From positions 124,001 to 188,000 of the forward strand of contig NZ_MSXW01000016.1 in assembly GCF_001945445.1 (NCBI RefSeq): 64,000 bases of DNA, written 5' to 3'. The stretch's first letter is position 1. Every line of letters starts with the position of its first letter. Below the pieces are notes generated by a model. It saw nothing but the letters and a program-made list of their open reading frames with translations. It ran no database searches and was not told the origin of the DNA. Positions 19,480 through 28,008 of this stretch are shown one piece after another. The DNA is from Pseudomonas sp. PA27(2017) (GTDB lineage: Bacteria > Pseudomonadota > Gammaproteobacteria > Pseudomonadales > Pseudomonadaceae). A program made the position numbers and the translations under genes.

Positions 19480-20231
19480 CCGCAGCCGAAAACCTGAGCG
19501 TGGCGGCCATCGGCCCGACCCTCGATTTCCAGCAGGTCAGCCTGGTGCTGGGGCGCACGCAGATCCTCGACAAGGTCAGCTTTCAGGTGCGCCCGGGCAG
19601 CGTGCATGCGCTGGTCGGCCCCAACGGTGGCGGCAAGAGCTCGCTGATCAAGACCTTGCTCGGCCAGATGCCCCATCAGGGCACGCTCAGCCTGGCCTGG
19701 CAGGGCGAAGTCGGCACCATCGGCTACGTGCCTCAGGCGCTGGAGTTCGACCGCGGCCTGCCGATGACCGTGGACGACTTCATGGCTGCCATGTGCCAGC
19801 GCCGACCAGCCTTTCTCGGCCTGTCGAAGCATTACGCCAAGGCCATCGACGAGGCCCTGGCCCGCGTCGGCATGCTGGAGAAGCGCAAACGGCGCATGGG
19901 CGCGCTGTCCGGCGGTGAGCGCCAGCGCGTGCTGCTGGCCCAGGGGCTGATTCCCGCGCCGCAATTGCTGGTGCTCGACGAGCCGATGTCGGCCCTCGAC
20001 GAAGCCGGCATCCAGGTGTTCGAGCGCCTGCTCGGTGACTGGCGCCGTGCCGGCATGACCGTGCTGTGGATCGAGCACGACCTGGAAGCGGTCAAGCGCC
20101 TGGCCGATCGCGTCACCGGCCTGAGCCGCCGCGTGCTGTTCGATGCGCCGCCAGGTGAAGCCCTGACCCCGGAGCGCCTGCTCAGCCTGTTCTCCACCCA
20201 TGCCCGCACCGTGGAGGCCGCCCAGCCATGA
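19476..20231 (+). CDS. fpvD: Metal ABC transporter ATPase FpvD
   Basis: A 251-residue ABC ATPase that powers the FpvE permease. Walker A is GPNGGGKSS near 49-57, the signature is LSGGERQRV near 145, Walker B is LLVLDEP, and the switch histidine lies in IEHDLE. It most resembles ZnuC/MntB-type metal importers. It overlaps both fpvC and fpvE by ATGA-type junctions, so subunit stoichiometry is probably set by coupled translation. Confidence 0.92.
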   Translation: MTAAENLSVAAIGPTLDFQQVSLVLGRTQILDKVSFQVRPGSVHALVGPNGGGKSSLIKTLLGQMPHQGTLSLAWQGEVGTIGYVPQALEFDRGLPMTVDDFMAAMCQRRPAFLGLSKHYAKAIDEALARVGMLEKRKRRMGALSGGERQRVLLAQGLIPAPQLLVLDEPMSALDEAGIQVFERLLGDWRRAGMTVLWIEHDLEAVKRLADRVTGLSRRVLFDAPPGEALTPERLLSLFSTHARTVEAAQP

Positions 20232-21130
20232 TCGACTATGAACAGTTCCGTCTGTTGATCCAGGGCTGGGCCTCGGCTGGCTACCTGCCCGCCGCGCTGG
20301 CCTACGGCTTCGTGGTCAACGCCCTGCTCGCCGGCCTGCTGATCGGCCCGGTACTGGGCGGCCTGGGTACCCTGGTGGTGGTCAAGCGCTTCGCCTTCTT
20401 CTCCGAGGCGGTAGGCCACGCCGCGCTGACCGGCGTGGCCATCGGCATCCTGCTCGGCGAGCCCTACACCGGCCCCTACGGCGCGTTGTTCGGCTACGCG
20501 CTGTTGTTCGGCATCCTGCTCAACTACCTGCGCAATCGCACGGGCCTGGCGCCGGACACGCTGATCGGCGTGTTCCTGTCGGTGTCCCTGGCCATGGGCG
20601 CCAGCCTGCTGCTGGTGCTGGCCGGGCGCATCAACGTGCACATTCTGGAAAACGTGCTGTTCGGCTCGGTGCTCACCGTCAACGGCACCGACCTTCTGGT
20701 GCTGCTGGTGGTCGGTGGCCTGGTCATGGGCCTGGCGCTGCCACTCTACAACCGCATCATGCTGGCCAGCTTCAACCCGCAGCTGGCCGCAGTGCGCGGC
20801 GTTGCCGTGAAGACCCTGGATTACCTGTTCGTGATCCTGGTGACGTTGATCACCGTGGCCGCGGTCAAGGTCATCGGCGCGATTCTGGTCGGCGCCCTGC
20901 TGGTAATTCCAGCCGCCGCCGCGCGTCTGCTCAGCCAGTCGCTGAAAGGCTTCTTCTGGCTTTCGGTGCTGATCGCCACCGTCAGCACGCTGCTCGGCAT
21001 CCTGTTGCCCATCGTGCTGGATCTGCCGATCCCCTCCGGCGCCGCGATCATCATGATCGCTGGTATCGCCTTCGCCCTCGCCGCCATCGCACGCGGCGTC
21101 GTACCAAGCTTGAAAGGGAACCTGGGATGA
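20228..21130 (+). CDS. fpvE: Metal ABC transporter permease FpvE
   Basis: A 300-residue ABC-3 family permease with about eight or nine hydrophobic helices, resembling ZnuB. With FpvD it should move the metal released from the siderophore, presumably Fe(II), across the inner membrane; that substrate comes from the P. aeruginosa operon, not from this sequence. Glycine-rich and PAAAARLL segments near 220-235 are typical of the family. Both ends overlap neighbouring genes by four bases. Confidence 0.92.
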   Translation: MIDYEQFRLLIQGWASAGYLPAALAYGFVVNALLAGLLIGPVLGGLGTLVVVKRFAFFSEAVGHAALTGVAIGILLGEPYTGPYGALFGYALLFGILLNYLRNRTGLAPDTLIGVFLSVSLAMGASLLLVLAGRINVHILENVLFGSVLTVNGTDLLVLLVVGGLVMGLALPLYNRIMLASFNPQLAAVRGVAVKTLDYLFVILVTLITVAAVKVIGAILVGALLVIPAAAARLLSQSLKGFFWLSVLIATVSTLLGILLPIVLDLPIPSGAAIIMIAGIAFALAAIARGVVPSLKGNLG

Positions 21131-22014
21131 CCCATCGACTCCACCAACTGGGCCTTGCCCTGCTCCTCAGCCTGCCGGGCCTCGCCCTCGCCAAGGAGGT
21201 CAGCGTGCTGGTTTCGCAGCCGATCACCTTTGGCCTGGCCAGTGACCTGCTCGACGGCACCCAGGTGCACATCGAGCGCGCCGCGCCGGCCAACCTTCCG
21301 GCCAGCCGCCAGGTATCGTATTTCGCCGGGCGTGGCGCCGCCGCGCTGCAGAAGGTCGCCGTCGAGGCCGACGCAGCCATCGCCCTGCGCTCGCTATGGT
21401 CGGAAGACCCGCTCTACCCCATGGCACGGCGCAGCAACATCCGCATCGTCGAGATCGATGCCGCCCGCCCGGTGGATGGCGCCCTGCCGGGTATCGCCAT
21501 CCAGGCCGAAAGTGCCGGTGACAACGACCTGGCCAGCCACCCGTGGCTGGCGATCAACAACATGGGGCGCATGGCCGACGTGATGGCTGCCGACCTGGTG
21601 CGCCTGGCGCCGGACGCCAAGGGCAAGGTCGAGCAGAACCTGGCTGCCCTCAAGCAGCGCCTGCTCAAGCTCAACGCCCACAGCGAGCGCGAGCTGGCCA
21701 AGGCCGACAACCTGTCGGTGTACAGCCTCAGCGATCGCCTGGACTACCTGATCAGCGGCCTCAACCTGGATCTGGTGAGTAGCGACAGCCGCGATGACCG
21801 CGACTGGGACGCCGACGCCCTGAAGTCCCTGACCGGCGCTCTGCAAGCCGATGACGTGGCCCTGGTGCTGACTCACCGCAACCCGCCCAAAGCAGTGGCT
21901 GATGCAGTGCAGGCCGCCGGCGTGCAGCTGCTGGTGCTGGCAACCGACAGCGACGACCCGGTCGCCGAGCTGGAAGGCAACGTCGACGCGCTGGTCAAGG
22001 CGCTGAGCCAGTAA
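21127..22014 (+). CDS. fpvF: Second periplasmic binding protein FpvF
   Basis: A 295-residue periplasmic protein with a signal peptide (about 1-22, ending ALA). It is weakly related to cluster A-I solute-binding proteins but lacks their obvious His ligand set. In P. aeruginosa FpvF is the partner of FpvC that interacts with apo- or ferri-pyoverdine. It closes the operon: a strong terminator begins 22 bases after its stop. Recognition rests on operon position, size and being the second binding-protein-like gene. Confidence 0.85.
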   Translation: MTHRLHQLGLALLLSLPGLALAKEVSVLVSQPITFGLASDLLDGTQVHIERAAPANLPASRQVSYFAGRGAAALQKVAVEADAAIALRSLWSEDPLYPMARRSNIRIVEIDAARPVDGALPGIAIQAESAGDNDLASHPWLAINNMGRMADVMAADLVRLAPDAKGKVEQNLAALKQRLLKLNAHSERELAKADNLSVYSLSDRLDYLISGLNLDLVSSDSRDDRDWDADALKSLTGALQADDVALVLTHRNPPKAVADAVQAAGVQLLVLATDSDDPVAELEGNVDALVKALSQ

Positions 22015-22035
22015 GCATTTCAGCCGTCGTAACGA

Positions 22036-22067
22036 AAAAGGCCCGATGCATGTGCATCGGGCCTTTT
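22036..22067. terminator. Strong terminator after the fpv operon
   Basis: AAAAGGCCCGATGCA (22036-22050) pairs perfectly with TGCATCGGGCCTTTT (22053-22067). The stem is 15 pairs with T-rich flanks on either strand, so it could work in both directions, ending fpvF rightward. Confidence 0.92.
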
Positions 22068-22110
22068 GTTCTGATCGTGGCCAGGGTTCGCCCCCAGCCT
22101 TTCAGCGAGC

Positions 22111-22258
22111 CTAGCAGGCTGTTGAAAAACTACCTGCGTTGCCATTGCTGCGTTAAAAACAGGCTCAAAATGCTCATTTACACCTCGTAAACTCCGCTTT
22201 TTCGCCTGTTTTGGCCTTGCACTGGCTGCCTCGCCTACGTTTTTCAACGGCCTGCTAG
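22111..22258. repeat. Palindromic intergenic repeat, copy B
   Basis: A 148-base imperfect palindrome bounded by CTAGCAGGCTGTTGAAAAAC on the left and GTTTTTCAACGGCCTGCTAG on the right, which are nearly exact inverted repeats. The centre holds a stem TTTAC-ACCTC-GTAAA. It lies between two convergent genes, fpvF and the 28-codon gene, and its right terminal CTAG supplies the latter's stop codon. It is the shortest and cleanest copy of the family also seen at 8811-9000 and 44577-44733. Confidence 0.9.
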
Positions 22259-22341
22259 AGCTCGGTGGCGTCTTCGGCGAACTCGGGCACGTCCTGTTCC
22301 AGGGCACGGGACTCGAGCAACTCTTCCTGATAATCGTCCAT
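22255..22341 (-). CDS. Small acidic protein of 28 residues
   Basis: An ATG at 22341 is preceded by AAAGGAG six bases upstream, an excellent ribosome binding site. It opens a 28-residue frame beginning MDDYQEELLESR and ending EDATEL, with 11 acidic residues and one Arg as the only basic residue. I recall similar tiny acidic proteins in pseudomonads near this serine acetyltransferase type but know no function. The TAG stop lies in the terminal repeat of copy B. The serine acetyltransferase gene ends upstream at 22414, 72 bases away, on the same strand. Confidence 0.72.
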   Translation of the reverse strand: MDDYQEELLESRALEQDVPEFAEDATEL

Positions 22342-22413
22342 CGCTTTCTCCTTTCTCTCTCTTCGGTCTCGCACCGATTCTAGTGGATCCCCGTGACCTT
22401 CCTGTGACAGGGA

Positions 22414-23376
22414 TCAGCAACCGCTGCGTTCAGCGCTCGCCTGGGACACATTACTCCCCGGCTCGACGCTGCGCGTCAACCAGACGTTACCACCGATGAC
22501 AGAGCCCTTGCCGATGGTGATGCGCCCCAGGATGGTCGCGCCGGCATAGATCACCACATCGTCCTCGACGATCGGGTGACGCGGCTGGCCCTTGTGCAAC
22601 TGACCGCTCTCGTCACTGGTGAAGCGCTTGGCGCCCAGGGTCACGGCCTGGTAGATGCGCACGTGGTTGCCGATGATCGCCGTCTCGCCAATCACCACGC
22701 CGGTACCGTGATCGATGAAGAAGCTGTGGCCAATCTGCGCACCCGGGTGAATGTCGATACCGGTGGCGCCGTGGGCGGTCTCCGCGGCGATGCGCGCCAG
22801 CAGCGGTAGCCCTGCGCGGTACAGATGATGCGCCAGGCGGTGATAGATCACGGCCAGCACGCCGGGGTAGCACAGCAGCACTTCGTCGACGCTGCGCGCC
22901 GCCGGGTCGCCGTTATAGGCAGCCACCACATCCTGGTCGAGCAAGCGGCGCAGCGCCGGCAATGCGGCGGCAAAATCACGCACGATGGCAACCGCCTGAC
23001 CGTCCACGTCATCGCCGGACTCACCGCGCTGGCGCGCCGCGTAACGCAACTCCATGCGCACCTGGGTCACCAGGGCATTGAGTGCACGATCCAGGGTATG
23101 GCCGACGTAATAATCTTCGCTTTCCTCACGCAGCTCCGTAGGCCCCAGGCGCATCGGGAAAAGCGCCCCGCAGAAGCCCGTCAAGATTGCTGCCATGGCC
23201 TGGCGCGATGGCAACTCGCGGCCACCCAACTCAGGGTGACGGCCCGAGCGGTTGCGCCAGTCGGCACGCGCCGCACGCAGGCCGGCCACGGTCTGTTCCA
23301 GGTCCCAGTTGACGGGGCGGGAGCAGTAATCAACCTCGGCGCCATCGTCATTGCGGATGGCAAGCTCGCCGTTCAT
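22414..23376 (-). CDS. Serine O-acetyltransferase, EpsC/SrpH type
   Basis: A 320-residue enzyme that acetylates serine for cysteine synthesis. An alpha-helical N-terminal domain (to about 185) precedes a left-handed beta-helix of hexapeptide repeats, including GIDIHPGAQIG, HGTGVVIGETAIIG and an IVEDDVVIYAGATILG run. The His of IDHGTG and the HPGA motif are the active-site region. It is longer than housekeeping CysE (about 260-270), matching the plasmid SrpH/EpsC subgroup, so the symbol is left blank. The ATG at 23376 has GAGG upstream and is preferred to a GTG at 23382. Confidence 0.88.
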   Translation of the reverse strand: MNGELAIRNDDGAEVDYCSRPVNWDLEQTVAGLRAARADWRNRSGRHPELGGRELPSRQAMAAILTGFCGALFPMRLGPTELREESEDYYVGHTLDRALNALVTQVRMELRYAARQRGESGDDVDGQAVAIVRDFAAALPALRRLLDQDVVAAYNGDPAARSVDEVLLCYPGVLAVIYHRLAHHLYRAGLPLLARIAAETAHGATGIDIHPGAQIGHSFFIDHGTGVVIGETAIIGNHVRIYQAVTLGAKRFTSDESGQLHKGQPRHPIVEDDVVIYAGATILGRITIGKGSVIGGNVWLTRSVEPGSNVSQASAERSGC

Positions 23377-23498
23377 CGACACCTCAACTCAACAAGTGGC
23401 CGGCGCCAACGGCCAGCCAGAACATGGACAATACGGCGCACTCGCAGACTCGCTCAACTACTCGCAGGTTATGAGCTTAGTGCGCAAAGGCATATCGC

Positions 23499-25574
23499 TC
23501 AGCCGTCCATGGGCGCGATGCCGGGTGCCATGCTGGCGATACGCAGCGCCAACCCTTCATAGGGTTCGAGCTGGATGTGCAATTCGCCATCGGCGGACAG
23601 ATCACCCATCAGCCGCTCGTGAATGATGTCCACCACCGGGCCCGGCTCGACGTGCTCCAGGGTGATCATCTCGCTGAGCGGCTCGGCGCCGAAATTCAGC
23701 GCCGTGACCTGAATGCCCCGCCCGGCCGGCAGCTCATGCACCATGATCAGCAGCGCAGGATGCTCGGTGACCGGCACGGCGATCTGCCGACTCGAAGCCA
23801 CGCCATGGGAGCGCCGTGCCGCGAACAGCCGTCGCGCCTGGGAGGCGAACGAGTGCGGGTCTTGCAGTTGTTCGCTGAGGCTGCCGTACAGCTGACGCGA
23901 GCGCGGCAGGCCTTCGGCAGACAGCAACGCCTCGGGGTCGAGGTCGACCAGGTCGTAGCCGCCACGATTGATCCAACGCGTGTCGCCATCAGCGATCAGC
24001 TCGGCAACCTGATCGGCTTCCAGCGGCAAGGCGCCGACCAGATCCCAGCCTGACAGCGCCACCACGCCCGGCTGCATGGCATTGAACATCAGCAGCAGCA
24101 GATGCACGCGGCGGATCTGCTCGATATCGGCGTCGGTAATGGTGTTCAGATCACGGATGCCCAGCGCCGCGGTGATGATGCTCACCGTGGTGCAGGCCAC
24201 GCCGTTGGTGACGAATTTCAGGTTGTAAGGCGCGTGCTCGCCGGTTAGGCGCTCGTACATCTCGCCACGAATGTGCTCGCGCAGGATGCTGCCCGGCAGG
24301 CTCTGGCCTCGGAACACGTAGGTGTCGTTGGCATGCAGCGTCCAGAAATGCACCAGCTCCAGGGTCAGTTCGTCGTGGTTCTGCAGGGCGTGGATCAGTG
24401 ACGCCGGGTCAATGCCGAAGTCGTGCATCTGCTGCAGCATCAGGCGCAGGAACTCGACTTCACCGGTCAGCAAGGCGTGCTGGTAGGCCGGGCGCGTGAT
24501 GAAGTCATAGGACAGATCCGCCCCGCCCTGGGACATCGACGCGATGTCGTCCAGGGTGAGGTTCAGTTCCTGGAAGCTGAAGGCGCCGGCCTTGCGGATC
24601 ATCCCGGCGAGCAACTGGTTGCCGGTCAGCGACAGCGGGTGGCTCTCCGACCAGGCATTGCCTTGGCTACGCCGCTCGACGCCGAGGAAGCCGTTGGCAT
24701 CCAGGCGCAACACCCGAGAGCCGATCACGTCGATGGCGTGCAGCGACTCACCGGTGACCAACTGCTGGGCGGCAAAGGTCGGATCCAGCCAGTTCAGCGA
24801 CGGCTGGCCTTCCTTGAAGTAATGCAGGTACACCCAACGCCGCACCTTGCCGTCGACGCCGGTGATCTCGCCCGTGGCGCTCCAGTCGGTTTCCTTGACG
24901 CCCGGCTCGAAGAAAATCACACGCTGCAACTGGCCGACGATGTAGTGCTTGTCGCGCAGTGCATCGACGGTGGCTGGCGACAGGTTCACCGAATCGCGAC
25001 CCTCGCGCAGCGGCGGCAGCAGCTCCCAGTCGGCCTCGGCGATCTCCACCATGTGGTAGAGACCGGGATAGTCGCCATAAGCCATTTCCGCCAGGCGGAA
25101 ATCCGCGCCCTTGCCGGTGTGCGAAGGGATCGAGTCGTCGATGGTCACCGCATTGTGGGCGGCCGCCACGCGGCTCAGGTGCACCAGCTCTTCCTCGCTG
25201 CCGAAGCGCGGGTCGATCTCCAGGCTGATCCGGTCGAAATTGCCGTCGACGGTGGGCGTGTACTCGCGCCCCTGTAAACCACCCGAACGACGCAGCGGCC
25301 CAGTGTGGATGCCTTGAACGCCGAGCTCGGAGAGCGCTGCCCACAAGCGTTCGTCGCCGAGCGCCTGCAGTACCGAGCCATCGGGCGAGGTAATGATCGA
25401 GGCGGGATAGACCGCCAGCCACACCGAGGCTACCGCGGTGACGCTACGCGGCCGGGCCAATGCATAGGGTTGCTGCCACAAGCGGGCCTGGCCCGAATAC
25501 AGGCGCATGCGTTGGCGGGCGGTGTGCAGCATGGACTGCTCGACCAGCCAGTTGATCTGTTGTTCATCTGCCAT
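23499..25574 (-). CDS. treS: Trehalose synthase (maltose glucosylmutase), GH13
   Basis: A 691-residue GH13 enzyme that interconverts maltose and trehalose. It resembles, as I remember it, the P. stutzeri trehalose synthase over its whole length (689 residues): the opening [11 protein letters not shown], the segment [16 protein letters not shown] and the C-terminal [10 protein letters not shown]13 catalytic motifs are present: the nucleophile Asp in RLDANGF, the acid/base Glu in FQELNL and the stabilising Asp in QNHDEL. This type differs from the common TreS/maltokinase fusion. No treY, treZ or glg genes adjoin it, so it seems to be a stand-alone osmoprotectant gene. Confidence 0.93.
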   Translation of the reverse strand: MADEQQINWLVEQSMLHTARQRMRLYSGQARLWQQPYALARPRSVTAVASVWLAVYPASIITSPDGSVLQALGDERLWAALSELGVQGIHTGPLRRSGGLQGREYTPTVDGNFDRISLEIDPRFGSEEELVHLSRVAAAHNAVTIDDSIPSHTGKGADFRLAEMAYGDYPGLYHMVEIAEADWELLPPLREGRDSVNLSPATVDALRDKHYIVGQLQRVIFFEPGVKETDWSATGEITGVDGKVRRWVYLHYFKEGQPSLNWLDPTFAAQQLVTGESLHAIDVIGSRVLRLDANGFLGVERRSQGNAWSESHPLSLTGNQLLAGMIRKAGAFSFQELNLTLDDIASMSQGGADLSYDFITRPAYQHALLTGEVEFLRLMLQQMHDFGIDPASLIHALQNHDELTLELVHFWTLHANDTYVFRGQSLPGSILREHIRGEMYERLTGEHAPYNLKFVTNGVACTTVSIITAALGIRDLNTITDADIEQIRRVHLLLLMFNAMQPGVVALSGWDLVGALPLEADQVAELIADGDTRWINRGGYDLVDLDPEALLSAEGLPRSRQLYGSLSEQLQDPHSFASQARRLFAARRSHGVASSRQIAVPVTEHPALLIMVHELPAGRGIQVTALNFGAEPLSEMITLEHVEPGPVVDIIHERLMGDLSADGELHIQLEPYEGLALRIASMAPGIAPMDG

Positions 25575-25678
25575 AGCGATCCCGGGGTGCGTGAGGGAGG
25601 ATCGCGAACGGCCAGGCCGTCCGCTGGTTCAATTTCAGAGCCAGCGCTGAGGGCTTCGTTCAGATTGATTGCTTGCGC

Positions 25679-26095
25679 TCAGTGATCCTGCTGAGCCTTC
25701 AGATAGAGCAGCAGGCCATCGATCTTGTCCTGATCGCCAATGCCCCAGAAGCGCATCTTGTTGCCGGGCACCACGCTGTCGGAATCCTTGATGAAGGCGC
25801 TCAGGGTGTCGTGTTCCCACACCACGTCCGCCTGCTGCATGGCAGGCGAATACTTGTAGTCCTGAGTGGCGCCGGCGTGGCGGCCGAAAATCCCGTTGAG
25901 TTGGGGCCCGAAGGCCGCCCGCGCGCCCGGCCCGACGTTGTGGCAGTTGCCACAGACGCGCTTGAACAATGCCTCGCCGGCAGCGATGTCGGCTTCGGCC
26001 AGGGCCGCCTGGGTGAACAGCGCGCTCGCCGAGATGAGCAACCCGTGACGCAGGAGGCGCCGGCCCGGTAGGTGAGTCAGTACAGAAACGGTCAT
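25679..26095 (-). CDS. Periplasmic class I c-type cytochrome
   Basis: A 138-residue secreted monohaem cytochrome c. Residues 1-33 are a signal peptide; Cys48, Cys51 and His52 form the CGNCH haem site, and Met114 in NKMRFWG is the expected sixth ligand. The GPQLNGIFGR and YKYSPAM segments are typical of the cytochrome c2/c550 family, so it is an electron carrier in the periplasm. It stands alone; the nearest oxidoreductase is the flavoprotein at 26166-27053 on the same strand, 70 bases upstream, but a shared role is speculative. Confidence 0.93.
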   Translation of the reverse strand: MTVSVLTHLPGRRLLRHGLLISASALFTQAALAEADIAAGEALFKRVCGNCHNVGPGARAAFGPQLNGIFGRHAGATQDYKYSPAMQQADVVWEHDTLSAFIKDSDSVVPGNKMRFWGIGDQDKIDGLLLYLKAQQDH

Positions 26096-26165
26096 TGGTA
26101 CGCTGAAGTGGATGCGGAGGGGTCACCAGTATGCCCCAGCACTCACACCGATTCATTGATCTGCG

Positions 26166-27053
26166 CTAGCGAAAGATCAGCGACTGATGCGCCCCCGCCC
26201 CCGCCCTTGCGCCGGTGCCGACGGCAAGCGCCACGGAACCTGCGGCCAGGGCTGCGTCGCCGCAAGCGAATACGCCAGGCACGGTGGTTTCCTGGGTTTC
26301 GGTGGTTTGCAGGTAAAGCCCCATCGGCCCTTCGAGCAGGGCGCAACCAAGTTGCGTGGCCAGCGGGTTGCCCTGGTGCGTGCGTGGCATCACGAACAGA
26401 CCGTCCAGGGCCACGCTGCGGCCGTCGGCCAGGTTGACGTCCACGCGCTCGCCGCTGATCGATTGCACGCGATCGGGCTCGACCACCACACCTCGACGCG
26501 CCAGCTGTTCGAGCTGCTCGGCATCGGGCACGAATGCGCCGTTGAGGAAGAAGGTGGTGCTGCCCCAGTCCGGCAGCATCATGGCATGGTGAATCGACAT
26601 GGGCGACACGGCCAGCACGCCGATGCGCCCCTGATCCAGCTCGTAGCCATGGCAATACGGGCAATGAAACACATGACGGCCCCAGCGCTCGGCCAGCCCG
26701 TCGATGGCGGGCAGCTCGTCGCGCACACCGCCGGCCAGGATCAGTCGCCGGGTGCCATGGGCCTGGCCACCGCGCAACCTGACCACGAAGCCGTCGCCCT
26801 CGCGCTGCACCTCGGCGGCTTCTCCGACCTGCCAGGTGACGCTGGGGTAATCCATCAACTCGGCTCGCCCGTCGGCGGCGATGTCGTCGGGCGCGCGCCC
26901 GTCCTGACCGAGAAAGCCGTGGGAATGGCTGGCAAAGCGGTTACGCCGCACGCCGGCGTCGATCACCAGCACGCGACGTCGAGCACGGGCCAGCTGCAGG
27001 CCGGCGGACAAGCCGGCATAGCTGCCACCGACGATGATTGCGTCATAACTCAT
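26166..27053 (-). CDS. Thioredoxin reductase-like flavoprotein with CxxC
   Basis: A 295-residue NAD(P)/FAD-dependent oxidoreductase. It has the FAD motif GGSYAG at 9-14, a redox-active CPYC pair (Cys131 and Cys134) in FHCPYCHGYE, and a C-terminal FACGDAA flavin motif. The layout is that of thioredoxin reductases and their paralogues. The spacing in the NADPH domain and the lack of a thioredoxin neighbour argue against calling it TrxB. It is divergent from an Rrf2 regulator with an inverted repeat in between, suggesting redox- or nitrosative-stress control. Confidence 0.88.
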   Translation of the reverse strand: MSYDAIIVGGSYAGLSAGLQLARARRRVLVIDAGVRRNRFASHSHGFLGQDGRAPDDIAADGRAELMDYPSVTWQVGEAAEVQREGDGFVVRLRGGQAHGTRRLILAGGVRDELPAIDGLAERWGRHVFHCPYCHGYELDQGRIGVLAVSPMSIHHAMMLPDWGSTTFFLNGAFVPDAEQLEQLARRGVVVEPDRVQSISGERVDVNLADGRSVALDGLFVMPRTHQGNPLATQLGCALLEGPMGLYLQTTETQETTVPGVFACGDAALAAGSVALAVGTGARAGAGAHQSLIFR

Positions 27054-27109
27054 GGCGTTGCTCCTCCATGCGCGACTCGGGAGAAGACCGAGCCATCATG
27101 CAACACCAT

Positions 27110-27147
27110 AAGTTACATACAATCTGAGGGTCAACCTCTCGTAACTT
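27110..27147. promoter_or_regulatory. Inverted-repeat operator between the flavoprotein and Rrf2 genes
   Basis: AAGTTAC at 27110-27116 faces GTAACTT at 27141-27147, 31 bases apart start to start (about three turns). A further ATTACGAA follows at 27153. The site lies in the 144-base divergent spacer, so autoregulation by the Rrf2 protein is likely. Confidence 0.55.
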
Positions 27148-27197
27148 CATTCATTACGAATCATACTCTGCGCGCCTGCTTCCACCTCGAGACGCCC

Positions 27198-27647
27198 ATG
27201 AGAAACGACACCCGGCTGTCCCGCATGCTGCATGTTCTGATCCACATGGACCGCCACGCGCAGCGCACCACCTCGGAGACCATCGCACGCATGCTGGAAA
27301 CCAACCCGGTAGTGGTACGGCGCACCATGGGCCTGCTGCGCGACCAGGGCTACGTGACGTCGGACAAGGGCCACAACGGGGGCTGGTCGCTGGCCAGGCC
27401 GTTGGCCGAGATCACCCTGCTGGACATCCACCAGGCGCTGGGCTCGCAGTCTATCTTCAGCATCGGGCTGGCCACCGATCACCCCACCTGCCTGGTCGAG
27501 CAGGCGGTCAATCATGCGCTTGGGCAGGCGTTCGACGAAGCCCAGGCGCTGCTGCTGCAGCGCTTATCGTCGATCAGCGTGGCGTCGCTGGCCGAGGATT
27601 TCGACGCGCGCTACCGAGCTCTCGAGGTGCCGTGCAACAACCACTGA
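27198..27647 (+). CDS. Rrf2 family transcriptional regulator
   Basis: A 149-residue regulator with a winged helix in the first 65 residues (opening MRNDTRLSRMLHVLIHMDRH, recognition helix around NPVVVRRTMGLLR) and the glycine-rich wing KGHNGGWSLARP. The usual three-cysteine Fe-S ligand set of IscR/NsrR is absent; only Cys104 and Cys146 are seen, so iron-sulfur sensing is doubtful. It may be thiol-based or ligand-based. It probably represses the divergent flavoprotein. The ATG at 27198 lacks a strong Shine-Dalgarno. Confidence 0.9.
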   Translation: MRNDTRLSRMLHVLIHMDRHAQRTTSETIARMLETNPVVVRRTMGLLRDQGYVTSDKGHNGGWSLARPLAEITLLDIHQALGSQSIFSIGLATDHPTCLVEQAVNHALGQAFDEAQALLLQRLSSISVASLAEDFDARYRALEVPCNNH

Positions 27648-27661
27648 GCGCGTTGGCGCAC

Positions 27662-28008
27662 TAGGGTCTGTTCCCGTTTCAGCGCGAGCCGCGTTGCCGC
27701 GAGAAATGGCCTCCGGTTAGGCGCAGGACGCAGGGAATGGACTAGCCGTCCGCGTTTTCCCTTGCCAAGTCCTGCAACGACAGCGAAGGTCATTTCCCGC
27801 GCAACCTAGGCGGCCCCACCCGGAGGGCCGGGCCAGTTTTTGCGCGATGCGGCGTTACTCGATGGCTCATTTGGCCCGCCAAACTTCGCATCTGTGTGAC
27901 CCACATGGATGTGGGAAATGCCGCAAGCCCGCCGGGAGCGGGCGCGGCCCTTGCCTCGCGCAAAAACTGGCTCCGGCGCGGCCGTGCGTGAAACGGGAAC
28001 AGACCCTA
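27662..28008. repeat. 347-bp MITE-like element with 20-bp terminal inverted repeats
   Basis: The ends TAGGGTCTGTTCCCGTTTCA (27662-27681) and its exact reverse complement (27989-28008) form perfect 20-bp terminal repeats starting and ending with TA, consistent with a TA target. Inside are two further palindromes: an imperfect one (about 27694-27712 with 27787-27805) and a perfect 16-bp one (27832-27847 with 27956-27971, GCCAGTTTTTGCGCGA and its complement). No coding frame of note is present, so it would depend on a transposase elsewhere. It lies between two convergent genes. Confidence 0.88.

Noticed and set aside
18547..22014. A znuABC zinc-uptake operon
   Set aside because: Sequence types fit metal ABC importers, but the four upstream genes and the second binding protein match the eight-gene fpv operon, and the His-rich ZnuA loop is missing.
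22020..22307. Leftward open frame of 95 codons containing RPLKNVGEAASARP
   Set aside because: It crosses a terminator and repeat copy B; a similar peptide is encoded by repeat copy A at 8372-8983. It is the repeat read as protein, not a gene.
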